From the NCBI RefSeq assembly GCF_004193775.1, contig NC_041018.1:30711940-30775939 (forward strand): a stretch of DNA of 64,000 nucleotides, given 5' to 3'. Below are positions 46,631 through 57,969 of this stretch, piece after piece. Each line of letters opens with the position of its first letter. Position 1 is the stretch's first letter. Both the position numbers and the translations under genes were made by a program. This DNA comes from Glycine soja. Taxonomy: Eukaryota > Streptophyta > Magnoliopsida > Fabales > Fabaceae. The notes beneath the pieces are model-generated. The model had not been told where the DNA came from and did no database searches. It worked only from the letters and a program-made list of their open reading frames with translations.

Positions 46631-47609
46631 TGAAGTAGCTCCATGTGGAGCTTGTAGGCCTTGGATCTTCTTCATTAATGGATTCCTTTGCTTCTTGAGG
46701 TCTGATTGCAGTGGAATGGAGAAGGAGAAAGATGAATGGAGATGCCACTTCAAGTAGAGGATGAGTCTAGAAGAAGCTCACCACCATAGAAAGCCATGGA
46801 TAAGAGCTTGAAGGTAGAAGAAGATGAATGAAGGGAGAAGAAGAAAAGAGCACGAAATTTAGTGTCTCTAAAGAAGTCTGAAATTTGAAGTTTAATTCTA
46901 AAATGATCAAAATTGAAAAAAAATGCACACACATGACCTCTATTTATAGCCTAAGTGTCACACAAAATTGGAGGGAAATTTGAAATTGAACTTGAATTTG
47001 AAATTGAATTTGTGGAGCCAAATTTTGGAGCCAAAATTTCACTAATTATGATTAGTGAATTTCAGTTATGGTTCAGCCCACTAATCCAAGATTAATTTCA
47101 TGATTCTCCACTAAGTGTGCTTAGGTGTCATGAGATATGTAAAACATGAAGGAATGCACAAAGTGTGACTATATGATGTGGCAATGGGGTGTAGTAAGCA
47201 AATGTTCACCTCCCCCTCTAAAATTTAATTGGGTTGGGCTTCTACCAATTAAATTAAATTTATTTCCCAACACACACATCAAATATTCACTTAGTGCATG
47301 TGAAATTACAAAACTACCCCTAATACAAAAACTAGTCTAGGTGCCCTAAAATACAAAGGCTGAAAAATCCTATATTTCTAGGGTACCCTACCTACATTAT
47401 GGAGCCCTAAATACAAAGACAAAAAAAAATTAAATCCTAATCTAATATGTACAAAGATAAGTGGACCCAACCTTTGCCCATGGGCTCAAAAATCTACTCT
47501 AAGGTTCATGACAACCCCCGGGCCTTCTTCAACAGCTCTAGCCCAATTATCTTGGAGCCTCTTGTTCATGGCTTTGGTAACTGGTCACTTCCTAGGGAGG
47601 ATTGCATCA
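46631..47609 (-). repeat. 5' LTR of minus-strand element (same family as solo LTR 34853-35826)
   Basis: 979 bp from TGATGCAATCC (47609) to CTACTTCA (46631) on the minus strand. A TATA box lies at about 46942-46950 in reverse. The alignment with 34853-35826 is clear over the whole length. Satellite starts at 47610. Confidence 0.85.
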
Positions 47610-48764
47610 TGTTATGACCATTTGAATTTCTCGAGAGCTTTCGTTGTTCAATTTTGAGTGTCTCGATATATCATGGGCCTCAATCATACACCAGAGTCAA
47701 AAGTTATAACCGTTTGAATTTGTCGAGAGCTTTCTTGTTCAAATTCAAGCCTCTCAAAATATTATTGGCCTGAATCAGACATCCGAGTCAAAAGTTTTGG
47801 CCATTTGACTTTGACTTGGGCTTCCATGTTTAATTTCAAACGTCTCGATATATTATGGGCCTGAGTGAAATGTTATGACCATTTCAATTTCTCAAGAGCT
47901 TTCGTTGTTCAATTTCGATCATCTCTATATATCTCGGGCCTCAATCGTACACCCGAGTTAAAAGTTATGTCGTTTGAATATGCTGAGAGCTTTCTTGTTC
48001 AAATTCAATCCTCTCGATATATTATTTTCCTAAATCGGACATCTGGGTCAAAAGTTCTACCTGTTTGAATTTGACTTGTGATTCCATATTTAATTTCAAG
48101 CGTCTTGATATATTATAAGCCTGAATCGGACATTCGAGTGAAATGTTTTGACCATTTGAATTTATTGAGAACTTTCGTTGCTCAATTTCGAGCGTCTCGA
48201 TATATCATGGATCTCAATCATAGACCCGAGTCAAAAGTTATGACCGTTTGAAATTGCCGAGAGCTTTCTTGTTCAAACTCGAGTGTCTTGATATATGGTT
48301 GGCCTGAATCAGACATCCAAGTCAAAAGTTATGGCCATTTGAATTTCCCTTGTGCTTCCATGTTTAATTTCGAGCATCTCGATATATTATAAGCTTGAAT
48401 TGAACATCCGAGTGAAACGTTATGACCATTTGAATTTCTCAAGAGCTTCCGTTGTTCAATTTCGATCGTCTCTATATATCATGGGCCTAAATCATACACC
48501 CGAGTCAAAGGTTATAACTGTTTGAATTCGCCAAGATCTTTCTTGTTCAAATTCGAGCCTCTCGATATATATTGGCCTGAATCAGACATCCGATTCAAAA
48601 GTCATGGCCGTTTGAATTTGACTTTGGCTTCCATGTTTAATTTTGAGCGTCTCGATATATTATGGGCGTGAATCGAACATCCGAGTGAAATGTTATGACC
48701 ATTTGAATTTCTCGAGAGCTTTCGTTGTTCAATTTTGAGTATCGTGGGCCTCAATCATACACCC
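47610..48764. repeat. CentGm-type satellite, block 4
   Basis: About 12-13 monomers. The REYATCATGGGCC-class monomer recurs at 47671, 47932, 48205 and 48479, giving 274-bp trimers; the first interval is 261 because of a 13-bp deletion. A GACTTGGGCTTCC variant and a CGATCGTCTCTATATATC variant are typical and are shared with block 5. Confidence 0.95.
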
Positions 48765-49331
48765 TGATGCAATCCTACCCCGCAAGGGCATTGGATAGAA
48801 GACTCCAAGTAGATGGGGCTAGAGATCCTAGGGAAGGCCCTAGGGTTCTCATGAGCCTTAGGGTAGATTTCGAGCCCATGGGCTAAGTATGAGCCCGCTT
48901 ATCTTTGTAAATATTAGAATAGGTTTTTCCTTCGTTTGAGCCTTGTATTTTGGCCATTCTAGTAGTATGGGGTTTTAGCCTTGTATTTCGGGGCATTTTG
49001 AGTAGTCTTTGTAGTAGGGACTTTTTTTGTATTTTCATGTTTTTTGGCATATGGGTGAGCTTAGCTATTATAGGGGGTGTGTAGCTAATCTCTAGCTTCT
49101 CATCTCTAGAAGGTGAACTTAGCTATTAGAGAGGTGTGTGTAGCTAAGCTTTAGCTTCTTTAGGAATCTTCTTAAGGAAGCTTCTCAAGGAGGTGAGCTT
49201 AGTTATGAGAGGGGTATGTGTAGCTAAGCTCTAGCTTCTCAAGGAAGTTTTCTCAAAGAAGCTTCTCGAGGAAGTTTTCTCAAGAAAGCTTGTCAAGGAA
49301 GCTACCTAGTCTATAAATAGAAGCATGTGTC
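48765..49331 (+). repeat. LTR fragment (TGATGCAATCC family), 5' part to TATA box
   Basis: Begins TGATGCAATCC at the satellite edge and matches the solo LTR at 34853-35826 for its first 200 bp or so. It then has its own GAGCTTAGCTAT and AAGCTTCTCAAGGAAG repeats (49070-49300). It ends just after a TATA box, CTATAAATAG at 49310-49319, where an LTR in reverse orientation begins. Confidence 0.75.
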
Positions 49332-50292
49332 ATTTTGAATTCTTTGACAAGGGACAAGGGAAAGGGAAGAATCAAAAGAATTCTCAGACTGTGTCATTTT
49401 GAATTCTTTGACAAGGGACAAGGGAGACACAAAAGAATTCAGGCGGTTAGTCCTTTGTTCTTTTGGAAAAGGGAGAAGAGAGACACAAAAAGAATTCAGG
49501 CGGTTAGTCCTTGGTGAATTCTTTTTGGCAAAGGGAGAAGAGAATGAAAAGATGAATAGCACAAGTTTTCAAGGTTTAGAAAACCAAAAAACTTTGGAAA
49601 GCTTTTGGCACAAAGAAGAAGAAGAAGTTCAAAGAGATTCAAGGCTTGTAAAAGATTGATTAAATAATTGTTCAAGATACTTGAAATGCAAAACGAAGTC
49701 TTGCTTTTATAGACTCTTCATGTCTGGTCAAGACAACCATTAGAAAAGTTATGACTTTTAGACAAACTTAAAAATCAATTTGAAAAAGTCAAAAAACCAT
49801 TTGAAGAGTTACATCTTTTGATTTATTCAGAAACAATCACTGGTAATCGATTACCCAATCAGTGTAATCAATTACACAAAGCTTTTATGTGAAAGGATGT
49901 GACTCTTCACTTTTGAATTTGAATTTCAACGTTCAAAGGCACTGGTAATCGATTACCAAAACATTGTAATCGATTACAACTTTTTAAAATTAATTGGAAC
50001 GTTGTAAATTCAATTTGAAAACTTTTTCAAATTCATTTTGCTATTGGTAATCGATTGCAACAATCTGGTAATCGATTACCAGAGAGTAAAAACTCTTTGG
50101 TAAACATGTTTTGAGAAAAATCATGTGCTACTCAATTTTTGAAAAAATCTTTTCATACTTATCTTGATTAAGCCTTCTCTTGATTCTTGAATCTTGAATC
50201 TTGATCTTGATTCTTGGGATCTTGAACTCTTGAATTGTTCTTGATTCTATCTTGATCACTTGAGTTGTTCTTTGATTGATCTTTGAGCTTTT
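49332..50292 (-). repeat. LTR fragment (minus, TGTAGAAGC family), truncated 3' end
   Basis: In reverse it matches the middle of the LTR at 31338-32245, including ACTAACCGCCTGA repeats, and carries palindrome doublets at 49843/49864, 49945/49966 and 50047/50068. Its 5' end lies beyond element A at 59532-59632. Its own 3' third is missing. Confidence 0.8.
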
Positions 50293-51383
50293 TGTAGATC
50301 CAATTGGCTTTGATGTTTTGATGATGATCATGATGAAGTGTTGCAATTGATGCAAATGGGCTTTTCAAGATTAAAATTCAAGACAATACTTCAAGATTAC
50401 AAGGCACAACATCAAGATGATCACTAGAATATTAGGAAGGGAATTCCTAATTGAATTAGCAAAGGTTTGGCCAAGTGATTTAAAATAAAAAGTGTTTTTC
50501 AAAGGTTTTACTCTCTGGTAATCGATTACCAGAGGATGTAATCGATTACCAGTGGCCAAATACGTTTTATAACAGCTATAAAAATTTGAATTCGAAATTT
50601 TAGACTGTGTAATCGATTACACAATTTTGGTAATCGATTACCAGCAGTTAGTAAACGTTTTAATTCAAATTTTAAAAGTTGTAATCGATTACACAATTAC
50701 TGTAATCGATTACCAGACAGGAATTTCAGAAAAATAATTTCAAGAGTCACAACTTTTCAAAGGCTTTACTCATGACCACCAATGGTCTATATATATGTGA
50801 CTTAAACACGAAATTGCTCAGAGATTTTCAGTACAACAAAGTGTTTATCCTCTCAAAGAGCAAATTCATTTTATCCTCTTAAGAATTCCTTGGCCAATTC
50901 AATTGCAATTCATTAAGGAATTAATTGAGTGCTCAATCTGTAAAATCCATCTCTTTCTAGAGAGATTTGTTCCTCTTCTTCTTCTCATTCTCTAAGGGAT
51001 TAAGAGACTGTGAGTCTCTTGTTGTAAGGATCTCTAAACACAAAGGAAGGATTGTCCTTGTGTGTTTAGAACTTGTAAAAGGAATTTACAAGATAGTGGA
51101 ACTCTCAAGCGGATTGCTTGGGGACTGGACGTAGGCACAAGGGTGTGGCCGAACCAGTATAAAACTGAGTTTGCATTTTCTCTTCCCTTAATCTCCTTTA
51201 TTTATTATTGCTTTATATTCATAATCAAGTTGCTTTGCTTGAATTAATATTTAAGAAGATTGTCATTAAGGGAATTCATAACTTGAGTAAAAAGTGAAAT
51301 AGATTTTTAATTAGGGGAAACAGTTTGGAATATCTTAATTCAACCCCCCCCTTCTTAAGATATCTGAGGCCACTTGTCTAACA
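50293..51383 (+). repeat. 5' LTR of element A
   Basis: TGTAGATCC...GTCTAACA. Three palindrome doublets lie upstream of the TATA box (CTATATATATG, about 50787-50797). A GGGGACTGGACGTAGGCAC block and a C-run near the end are shared with the TGTAGAAGC LTRs. Confidence 0.93.
50518..50713. promoter_or_regulatory. Three GTAATCGATTAC doublets in element A 5' LTR
   Basis: Exact 12-bp palindromes start at 50518/50538, 50609/50630 and 50681/50702 (spacing 20, 21, 21). The TATA box follows about 75 bp after the last. The 3' LTR has the same set at 58668/58688, 58759/58780 and 58831/58852. Enhancer function is inferred. Confidence 0.7.
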
Positions 51384-51385
51384 AG

Positions 51386-51399
51386 TGGTATCAGAGCTT
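51386..51399 (+). other. Primer binding site of element A (tRNA-iMet)
   Basis: TGGTATCAGAGCTT starts two bases after the LTR and complements initiator tRNA-Met for 12 bases. Confidence 0.93.
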
Positions 51400-51435
51400 C
51401 ATTCTTGTACAAAGTTTAGAAGCTTCAAGAAAAAG

Positions 51436-53169
51436 ATGGCCTCAGCAAATTCCTTATTTCCAGAAGGGAATTCTATCAATAGACCTCCAATCTTTAATGG
51501 AGAGGGTTACCACTACTGGAAAACCCGAATGCAAATTTTTATCGAGGCAATAGATCTGAATATCTGGGAAGCCATTGAAATAGGGCCTTATATACCCACC
51601 ACAGTAGAAAGAGTTTCAATAGATGGTAGTTCATCAAGTGAAAGTATAACCATAGAAAAACCTAGAGATAGATGGTCTGAAGAGGATAGAAAACGAGTAC
51701 AATACAACCTAAAAGCCAAAAACATAATAACATCTGCCCTAGGAATGGATGAATATTTCAGAGTTTCAAATTGCAAGAGTGCTAAGGAAATGTGGGACAC
51801 TCTTCGATTAACACATGAAGGAACTACAGATGTTAAAAGATCTAGGATAAATGCACTAACTCATGAGTATGAATTATTTAGAATGAATACAAATGAAAAT
51901 ATTCAGAGTATGCAAAAGAGATTTACACATATAGTAAATCATCTAGCAGCCTTAGGCAAAGAATTTCAAAATGAAGATCTTATAAACAAGGTGCTAAGAT
52001 GTTTAAGTAGAGAATGGCAACCCAAAGTAACGGCTATTTCTGAATCAAGAGATTTGTCTAACATGTCTCTTGCCACTTTATTTGGTAAGTTGCAGGAACA
52101 CGAGATGGAACTATTGAGATTGCACCAAAATGAAGAAAATGACAAGAAAAAGAAAGGAATTGCTCTTAAAGCATCATCCTCAATTCAAGAAGAAAGTGAT
52201 CAGGATAATGATGCAGATGATAATGATGATCTAAGTTTCTTTGTAAAAAGATTCAACAAATTTCTTAAAGTAAGAGGAAATCAGAGGCGACCAAATTTTA
52301 AATCAAAGAGAAGGACAGAAAATTCATCCTCTACTCTAAAATGCTTTGAATGCAATCAACCTGGACATCTGAGGGTTGATTGTCCCATCTTCAAGAAAAA
52401 GATGGAAAAATCTGAAAAGAAAAATCATAGTGAGAAGAAACTAAAGAAAGCATACATCACATGGGATGAAAATGATTTGGAATCCTCTGATGATTCTGAA
52501 AATGAAGAGATAAATCTTTGCCTTATGGCAAAAAGTTACGAAAGTGATGAAGAGGTAACATCTTCAAACAACTTATCTATTTCTTTTGATGAATTACAAG
52601 ATGCATTTGCTGATTTGCATAAAGAATCAATTAAACTTGCAAAATTAGTTTCATCATCAAAGAAAACAATTTCAAATTTAGAAAATGAAATTTCAAAATT
52701 AAACAAAGAATTAGATCTTCTTAGAAATGAAGTTTCAATCTCTAAAACAAATGAAAAAGTTAATATCTCCACTATTAATGACAAGAAAATAACAGATTCT
52801 TGTAGTTGTTGTGATAAATATGTAAAAGAAATTAAAGAGTTAAAAAATTCACTTGCAAAATTTTCATATAGTAGAAATAATTTAGATGTTATATTAAGTA
52901 AACAAAGATATGTGTCAAATAAAAATGGACTAGGGTATAAATCTGAAAAACTACAAAAGGTTCATAAAAACTTTTCCACTTCCACACAAAAATGTAATTC
53001 TAATTCTATCACTTGTTTTTACTGTGGAAGAAGAGGACATGGCATATCAACTTGCTACTTCAAGAAAAATTACAGTAATATTAAAATGATATGGGTCCCA
53101 AAAGGATCCTCAGTTTATACTAACATGCAAGGACCCAATAAAATTTGGGTACCTAAGTCAAAAACTTGA
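51436..53169 (+). CDS. gag: Element A Gag
   Basis: A 577-codon ORF from the ATG at 51436; earlier codons of the open frame overlap the primer site and are not coding. The N-terminal part has the copia gag fold ([39 protein letters not shown]). Two nucleocapsid knuckles follow, [14 protein letters not shown] and [14 protein letters not shown], with a coiled coil rich in Glu, Lys and Ser between them. The ORF ends with TGA at 53167-53169 after WVPKSK, a place where related elements run straight on into protease. Gag forms the particle and packages RNA. The pol frame opens one base back and overlaps by only 13 nt (53157-53169), so Pol requires a -1 shift or the element has lost a base. Confidence 0.9.
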   Translation: MASANSLFPEGNSINRPPIFNGEGYHYWKTRMQIFIEAIDLNIWEAIEIGPYIPTTVERVSIDGSSSSESITIEKPRDRWSEEDRKRVQYNLKAKNIITSALGMDEYFRVSNCKSAKEMWDTLRLTHEGTTDVKRSRINALTHEYELFRMNTNENIQSMQKRFTHIVNHLAALGKEFQNEDLINKVLRCLSREWQPKVTAISESRDLSNMSLATLFGKLQEHEMELLRLHQNEENDKKKKGIALKASSSIQEESDQDNDADDNDDLSFFVKRFNKFLKVRGNQRRPNFKSKRRTENSSSTLKCFECNQPGHLRVDCPIFKKKMEKSEKKNHSEKKLKKAYITWDENDLESSDDSENEEINLCLMAKSYESDEEVTSSNNLSISFDELQDAFADLHKESIKLAKLVSSSKKTISNLENEISKLNKELDLLRNEVSISKTNEKVNISTINDKKITDSCSCCDKYVKEIKELKNSLAKFSYSRNNLDVILSKQRYVSNKNGLGYKSEKLQKVHKNFSTSTQKCNSNSITCFYCGRRGHGISTCYFKKNYSNIKMIWVPKGSSVYTNMQGPNKIWVPKSKT

Positions 53170-56100
53170 TTATGCAGGCATCTTTGAGAAAGAAGTGGTA
53201 CATAGATAGCGGATGCTCAAAACATATGACTGGAGATGCATCAAATTTTACACACATATCTCCAAAGAAAAGCGGGCATGTAACATATGGTGACAACAAC
53301 AAAGGTAGAATTCTTGGAGTGGGTAAAATAGGTACAAATTCTTCAAACTCCATTGAAAATGTTCTACTTGTTGAAGGCCTTAAGCATAGCCTGCTTAGCG
53401 TTAGTCAACTATGTGACAAAGGCTATCTAGTATCATTTGATTCTCAGAAATGTCTTATAGAACATAAGCATGACATTAATATAAAGCATGTAGGACATAG
53501 AGTCAATAATGTTTACATGATAGACTTAAGCATAAAACAAGAAAACAATCATTGCTTTCTTAGTAAAGATGATGATCCATGGTTATGGCATAAAAGAATT
53601 GCTCACATAAACATGGATCACTTAAATAAATTAATTTCAAAAGATTTAGTAGTTGGTTTGCCTAAATTGAAATTTGAAAAAGATAAATTATGCGATGCAT
53701 GTCAAAAGGGCAAACAAACAAGAGTTTCATTCAAATCTAAAAATGTTGTTTCAACCACTCGACCATTACAGTTATTGCATATGGATCTATTTGGTCCATC
53801 TAGAACCATGAGTTTTGGAGGAAATTACTATGCTTTAGTTATAGTTGATGATTTCTCTAGATATACTTGGACATTATTTATTACACATAAAAGTGATTCA
53901 TTCCATGCATTTAGGAAACTTGCTAAAGTCATACAAAACAAGAAAAATCTCAAGATTGCATCCATTAGAAGTGATCATGGGGGTGAATTTGAAAATAAAG
54001 ATTTTGAATTATTTTGTGATGAACATGGTATTGAACATAATTTTTCTGCACCAAGAACTCCTCAACAAAATGGAGTTGTTGAGAGGAAAAATAGGTCATT
54101 GGAAGAAATTGCAAGAACTTTATTAAATGATACTTCTCTTCCAAAGTATTTTTGGGCTGAAGCTGTCAATACTGCATGTTACATCATGAATAGAGCCTTG
54201 ATAAGACCTATTTTAAAGAAAACCCCATATGAGTTATTTAACGGTAGAAAACCTAATATTTCTCATCTACATGTTTTTGGGTGCAAGTGCTTTGTACTTA
54301 ATAATGGTAAAGATAATCTAGGAAAATTCGATGCAAAATCTGATGAAGGCATTTTTCTTGGATATTCTTTACAAAGCAAAGCATATAGAATATATAATAA
54401 GAGAACTATGAATATAGAGGAATCCATTCATGTTACCTTTGATGAATCTAATGCTATATTGTCAACAAAGAATATGCTAGATGACATTGCAGATTCTTTA
54501 GAACATATGAACATTCATGAACAAGATTCCAAAGGAAATGACAAAGGAAACAATGAAGATCCTCCAGAAGAAGGCAAATCCAATGATGTACTCCCAAGAG
54601 AATGGAAAACTTCAAGAGATCATCCCCTCGATAACATTATTGGTGATATCTCAAAAGGGGTAACAACTAGACATTCTCTTAAAGATTTATGCAATAATAT
54701 GGCTTTTGTATCTATGATTGAACCTAAAAATATAAAAGAAGCCATAGTAGATGATAATTGGATCATTGCCATGCAAGAAGAACTAAACCAATTTGAAAGA
54801 AACAATGTATGGAAATTAGTAGAAAAACCTGAAAATTATCCTGTCATTGGAACAAAATGGGTTTTTAGAAATAAATTAGATGAACATGGTATAATTATTA
54901 GAAATAAAGCCAGGTTAGTAGCAAAAGGGTATAATCAAGAAGAGGGGATAGACTATGAAGAAACATATGCTCCTGTTGCAAGATTAGAAGCCATTAGAAT
55001 GCTTTTGGCATATGCATCCATAATGAACTTTAAACTTTATCAAATGGATATTAAGAGTGCCTTTCTAAATGGCTTAATTCAAGAAGAGGTATATGTTGAA
55101 CAACCCCCTGGTTTTGAAATTTCTGATAAACCAAACCATGTTTATAAATTACAAAAGGCTCTTTATGGTTTGAAACAAGCCCCTAGGGCATGGTATGAAC
55201 GATTAAGTAATTTTCTTCTTGAAAAAGAATTCTCCAGAGGTAAAGTGGATACCACATTATTCATAAAGAGAAGGCATAATGATATTTTGTTGGTTCAAAT
55301 ATATGTTGATGATATAATTTTTGGATCCACTAATGATTCATTGTGCAAGGAGTTTTCCCTTGATATGCAAAGTGAATTTGAAATGTCAATGATGGGAGAA
55401 CTAAAGTACTTTCTGGGATTACAAATCAAGCAAACTCAAGAAGGTATATTCATCAATCAATCCAAATACTGCAAGGAATTGATCAAAAGATTTGGGATGG
55501 ATAGTGCAAAACACATGTCTACACCGATGAGCACTAATTGTTACTTAGATAAAGATGAATCTGGTCAGTCTATAGACATAAAACAATATCGAGGTATGAT
55601 CGGATCTCTTCTTTATTTATCTGCTAGTAGACCTGATATTATGTTTAGTGTATGCATGTGTGCTAGGTTTCAATCCAACCCCAAACAATCACATCTAAGT
55701 GCAGTAAAGAGAATCATGAGATATCTATTAGGAACAATCAATTTAGGATTATGGTATCCTAAGAATTCAACATGTAACTTAATAGGATATTCTGATTCTG
55801 ATTTTGCCGGATCTAAAACTGATAGAAAAAGTACAAGTGGAACTTGTCAATTTATTGGATCGGCTCTTGTCTCATGGCATAGTAAGAAACAAAACAGTGT
55901 TGCTTTATCTACTGCTGAAGCGGAGTATATCTCTGCCGGTAGTTGTTGTGCACAAATTTTATGGATGAAGCAACAATTATCTGACTATGGCATCATTCTT
56001 GATCGCATACCTATTAAGTGTGATAATACTAGTGCCATAAATCTATCCAAAAACCCAGTTCAACATTCAAGAACTAAACATATAGAGATTAGACACCACT

Positions 56101-56258
56101 TTCTTAGAGATCATGTCTTAAAGGGAGATTGTGTTTTAGAATTTGTTGATACTAAGAATCAACTTGCTGATATTTTCTCTAAACCTCTCCCCAAGGAAGT
56201 GTTTTTCTCCATTAGAAGAGAATTAGGTCTCTTAGATGTAAGAGATTTAGAAAAATAG
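53157..56258 (+). CDS. pol: Element A Pol (protease, integrase, RT, RNase H)
   Basis: One open frame of about 1030 codons, -1 relative to gag, ending TAG at 56256-56258. Protease [15 protein letters not shown] comes within the first 25 residues, so no pol domain is missing. Then come GAG-pre-integrase ([14 protein letters not shown]), the zinc pair CDACQKGKQ, integrase with [18 protein letters not shown] and [13 protein letters not shown] (D,D,E), RT with [27 protein letters not shown] and YVDD, and RNase H with [16 protein letters not shown] and [12 protein letters not shown]. All catalytic residues I look for are present. There is no ATG at the frame opening; the first in-frame ATG is at 53172. 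The stop context (TAG-GAA-TTG) is not the SIRE1 read-through type. Confidence 0.88.
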   Translation, partial: VKNLIMQASLRKKWYIDSGCSKHMTGDASNFTHISPKKSGHVTYGDNNKGRILGVGKIGTNSSNSIENVLLVEGLKHSLLSVSQLCDKGYLVSFDSQKCLIEHKHDINIKHVGHRVNNVYMIDLSIKQENNHCFLSKDDDPWLWHKRIAHINMDHLNKLISKDLVVGLPKLKFEKDKLCDACQKGKQTRVSFKSKNVVSTTRPLQLLHMDLFGPSRTMSFGGNYYALVIVDDFSRYTWTLFITHKSDSFHAFRKLAKVIQNKKNLKIASIRSDHGGEFENKDFELFCDEHGIEHNFSAPRTPQQNGVVERKNRSLEEIARTLLNDTSLPKYFWAEAVNTACYIMNRALIRPILKKTPYELFNGRKPNISHLHVFGCKCFVLNNGKDNLGKFDAKSDEGIFLGYSLQSKAYRIYNKRTMNIEESIHVTFDESNAILSTKNMLDDIADSLEHMNIHEQDSKGNDKGNNEDPPEEGKSNDVLPREWKTSRDHPLDNIIGDISKGVTTRHSLKDLCNNMAFVSMIEPKNIKEAIVDDNWIIAMQEELNQFERNNVWKLVEKPENYPVIGTKWVFRNKLDEHGIIIRNKARLVAKGYNQEEGIDYEETYAPVARLEAIRMLLAYASIMNFKLYQMDIKSAFLNGLIQEEVYVEQPPGFEISDKPNHVYKLQKALYGLKQAPRAWYERLSNFLLEKEFSRGKVDTTLFIKRRHNDILLVQIYVDDIIFGSTNDSLCKEFSLDMQSEFEMSMMGELKYFLGLQIKQTQEGIFINQSKYCKELIKRFGMDSAKHMSTPMSTNCYLDKDESGQSIDIKQYRGMIGSLLYLSASRPDIMFSVCMCARFQSNPKQSHLSAVKRIMRYLLGTINLGLWYPKNSTCNLIGYSDSDFAGSKTDRKSTSGTCQFIGSALVSWHSKKQNSVALSTAEAEYISAGSCCAQILWMKQQLSDYGIILDRIPIKCDNTSAINLSKNPVQHSRTKHIEIRHHFLRDHVLKGDCVLEFVDTKNQLADIFSKPLPKEVFFSIRRELGLLDVRDLEK

Positions 56259-56832
56259 GAATTGATTGGTTGATTGATTGGTTGATTGATTGATTGATTT
56301 ACTTTTTATCTTTTGATTGTAGATTATTTTGTTTGATCTTGTTTGAATTCTTGTTTTTATGATAGAATTTATGATTTCTTATGTATATAGTAATTGAATG
56401 ATTGAATTTAGTGTATTAGTAGTGAAAATTAGTCATATAGGATGTATTTGAGCCTAAATATAGATATTCTCTTAGAAACTAGCCTAGGATAGGCTCTGGT
56501 AATCGATTACCATCCAGTGTAATCGATTACACATGAACAGGCAGCCTGTAATCGATTACAACATCCTGTAATCGATTACCAGAAGGCTTATTGGGCCTGT
56601 AATCGATTACCAATACCTGTAATCGATTACAATGCGTCATCTTCTATAAATACTCACGAAATCAGAGCTGCTGCGCAGCCAAAGCTTCCTCCACGCTTTC
56701 CTCCATACCTAGAACTTCAAACCTTCGATTCTCACTCGATTCTTCACCAAATCACGTCCCGTAAAGCCCAATCTTCCTCTTTTTTACTCCTCTTTCACTT
56801 CCACCGATCAAAATCCAGAAAAACTTCATCAA
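56259..56832 (+). promoter_or_regulatory. Internal promoter-like region upstream of element A third ORF
   Basis: 574 bp between pol and the third ORF. A GATTGATT-rich stretch (56262-56300) is followed by three palindrome doublets at 56499/56519, 56548/56568 and 56599/56619, each spaced exactly 20 bp. A TATA box CTATAAATAC lies at 56644-56653, 14 bp after the last palindrome, then a pyrimidine-rich leader of about 150 bp before the ATG at 56833. The layout repeats that of the LTR promoter. Promoter activity is inferred. Confidence 0.7.
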
Positions 56833-57969
56833 ATGGCAGAGCCATCAAAGAAAAGAAAGGGATCATCCTCCACCGCTACTGCTGCTGCCCATCGCCGTCA
56901 CGGCCCATCCGGAGCACCCACAGCACCTATTCCTCCTTCTTTGTCATCTCCAAGATCATCAACATTGTTTTCATCCGATGATCAACGTCTACGGTACCTT
57001 TCTCAGTTTTCTTCTAGAATAATCTTAGACCCTAAGTACCTAGACGTAGAGTTCTTTAATGATGAAACGTTTGATTGCTATCAAGTGTTTCAAAATTCTG
57101 GTCTTGTTGATTTCATGTCATTTAAATTGTCATATTATCCTGAACTTGTAAAGGTCTTCTACTGCAATTTAAAAATTCAGGATGGTATTATTATGTCTGA
57201 GGTGCATGGTACTTCTATGGTCATTGATCAGTCACTTTTCTTTTCTTTGACTCATTTACCCAGTCAAGGTGCACCTTTTGAGGGCACCATTGTTGATGAC
57301 TGGAAATTCGATTATTCGAGTCATGATGCTCGTCGCATGGTCTGCAATGATCAAGCTGACATGACCGGTAGATTGTTGGCCGGGTCATTAACTTTTGATA
57401 ATCGCATCATGCATTATATCATTGTTAGAATTTTGCTTCCTCGGTCTTCAAATTTAGCACAAGCCTCTGAGGAGGATTTGATTTTTATGTGGGCTTTTCT
57501 AACCGGTCGTCAGATCGACTGGGCCCATTTGGTTCGGTACCGAATGCATAAGGCATTACGGGCCAATGCACCTCTTCCTTATCCACATTTGATTACTCTG
57601 TTTTTGCGTCATTTTCAAATTCCGCTTGATGATGAACCCTTTGTTCAAGTCAAGCGTTCCTTTGCAATTGGTGCTGGAGCAGTGACCTCCTTTGGGTATC
57701 GTAAAGATCGGAATGGACAATGGCTGAAGAAGGATGCACTCCCTCCTCAAGATGAACGTACTCCTTCACCTCCTCCTCAATGTGAAGATTCCGCACTCAT
57801 GAATGAAGTCCTCTCCGAATTACGGGGTCTTCGTTCGTATGTTGGTGACCGCTTTGACTCGTTAGATTCACGCTTTGCCGGTATGGACATTCGTCTTACA
57901 CAGCTTGAAGAGGATGTCGGATACATTCGTCAGAGTTTCGATCTTCCACCACCTCCTCCGTCTTCTTAG
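56833..57969 (+). CDS. Element A envelope-like third ORF
   Basis: An intact 378-codon ORF, not in frame with pol. Residues 1-10 include SKKRKG, a nuclear-localisation-like cluster, followed by a Ser/Ala/Pro-rich stretch. Residues about 60-300 form a globular domain (LDVEFFNDETFDCYQVFQ, ELVKVFYCNLKI, MHYIIVRILLPRSSNLAQ, DLIFMWAFLTGRQIDW, PHLITLFLRHFQIPLDDE) of the 'putative plant transposon protein' type. Residues about 315-370 are a coiled coil (ELRGLRSYVGDRFDSL), ending in Pro-rich PPPPPSS. I see neither a signal peptide nor a membrane segment. The arrangement of basic cluster, domain and coiled coil matches the SIRE1 extra ORF despite low identity. The role is unknown; a true envelope seems unlikely. 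Confidence 0.85.
   Translation: MAEPSKKRKGSSSTATAAAHRRHGPSGAPTAPIPPSLSSPRSSTLFSSDDQRLRYLSQFSSRIILDPKYLDVEFFNDETFDCYQVFQNSGLVDFMSFKLSYYPELVKVFYCNLKIQDGIIMSEVHGTSMVIDQSLFFSLTHLPSQGAPFEGTIVDDWKFDYSSHDARRMVCNDQADMTGRLLAGSLTFDNRIMHYIIVRILLPRSSNLAQASEEDLIFMWAFLTGRQIDWAHLVRYRMHKALRANAPLPYPHLITLFLRHFQIPLDDEPFVQVKRSFAIGAGAVTSFGYRKDRNGQWLKKDALPPQDERTPSPPPQCEDSALMNEVLSELRGLRSYVGDRFDSLDSRFAGMDIRLTQLEEDVGYIRQSFDLPPPPPSS

Noticed and set aside
51385..51435. Upstream start for element A Gag
   Set aside because: These codons overlap the primer binding site and begin with GTG; the ATG at 51436 is the sensible start.
53157..53169. Classical -1 slippery heptamer at the gag/pol junction
   Set aside because: The A-run does not form X-XXY-YYZ in the gag frame, so programmed shifting is only a possibility.
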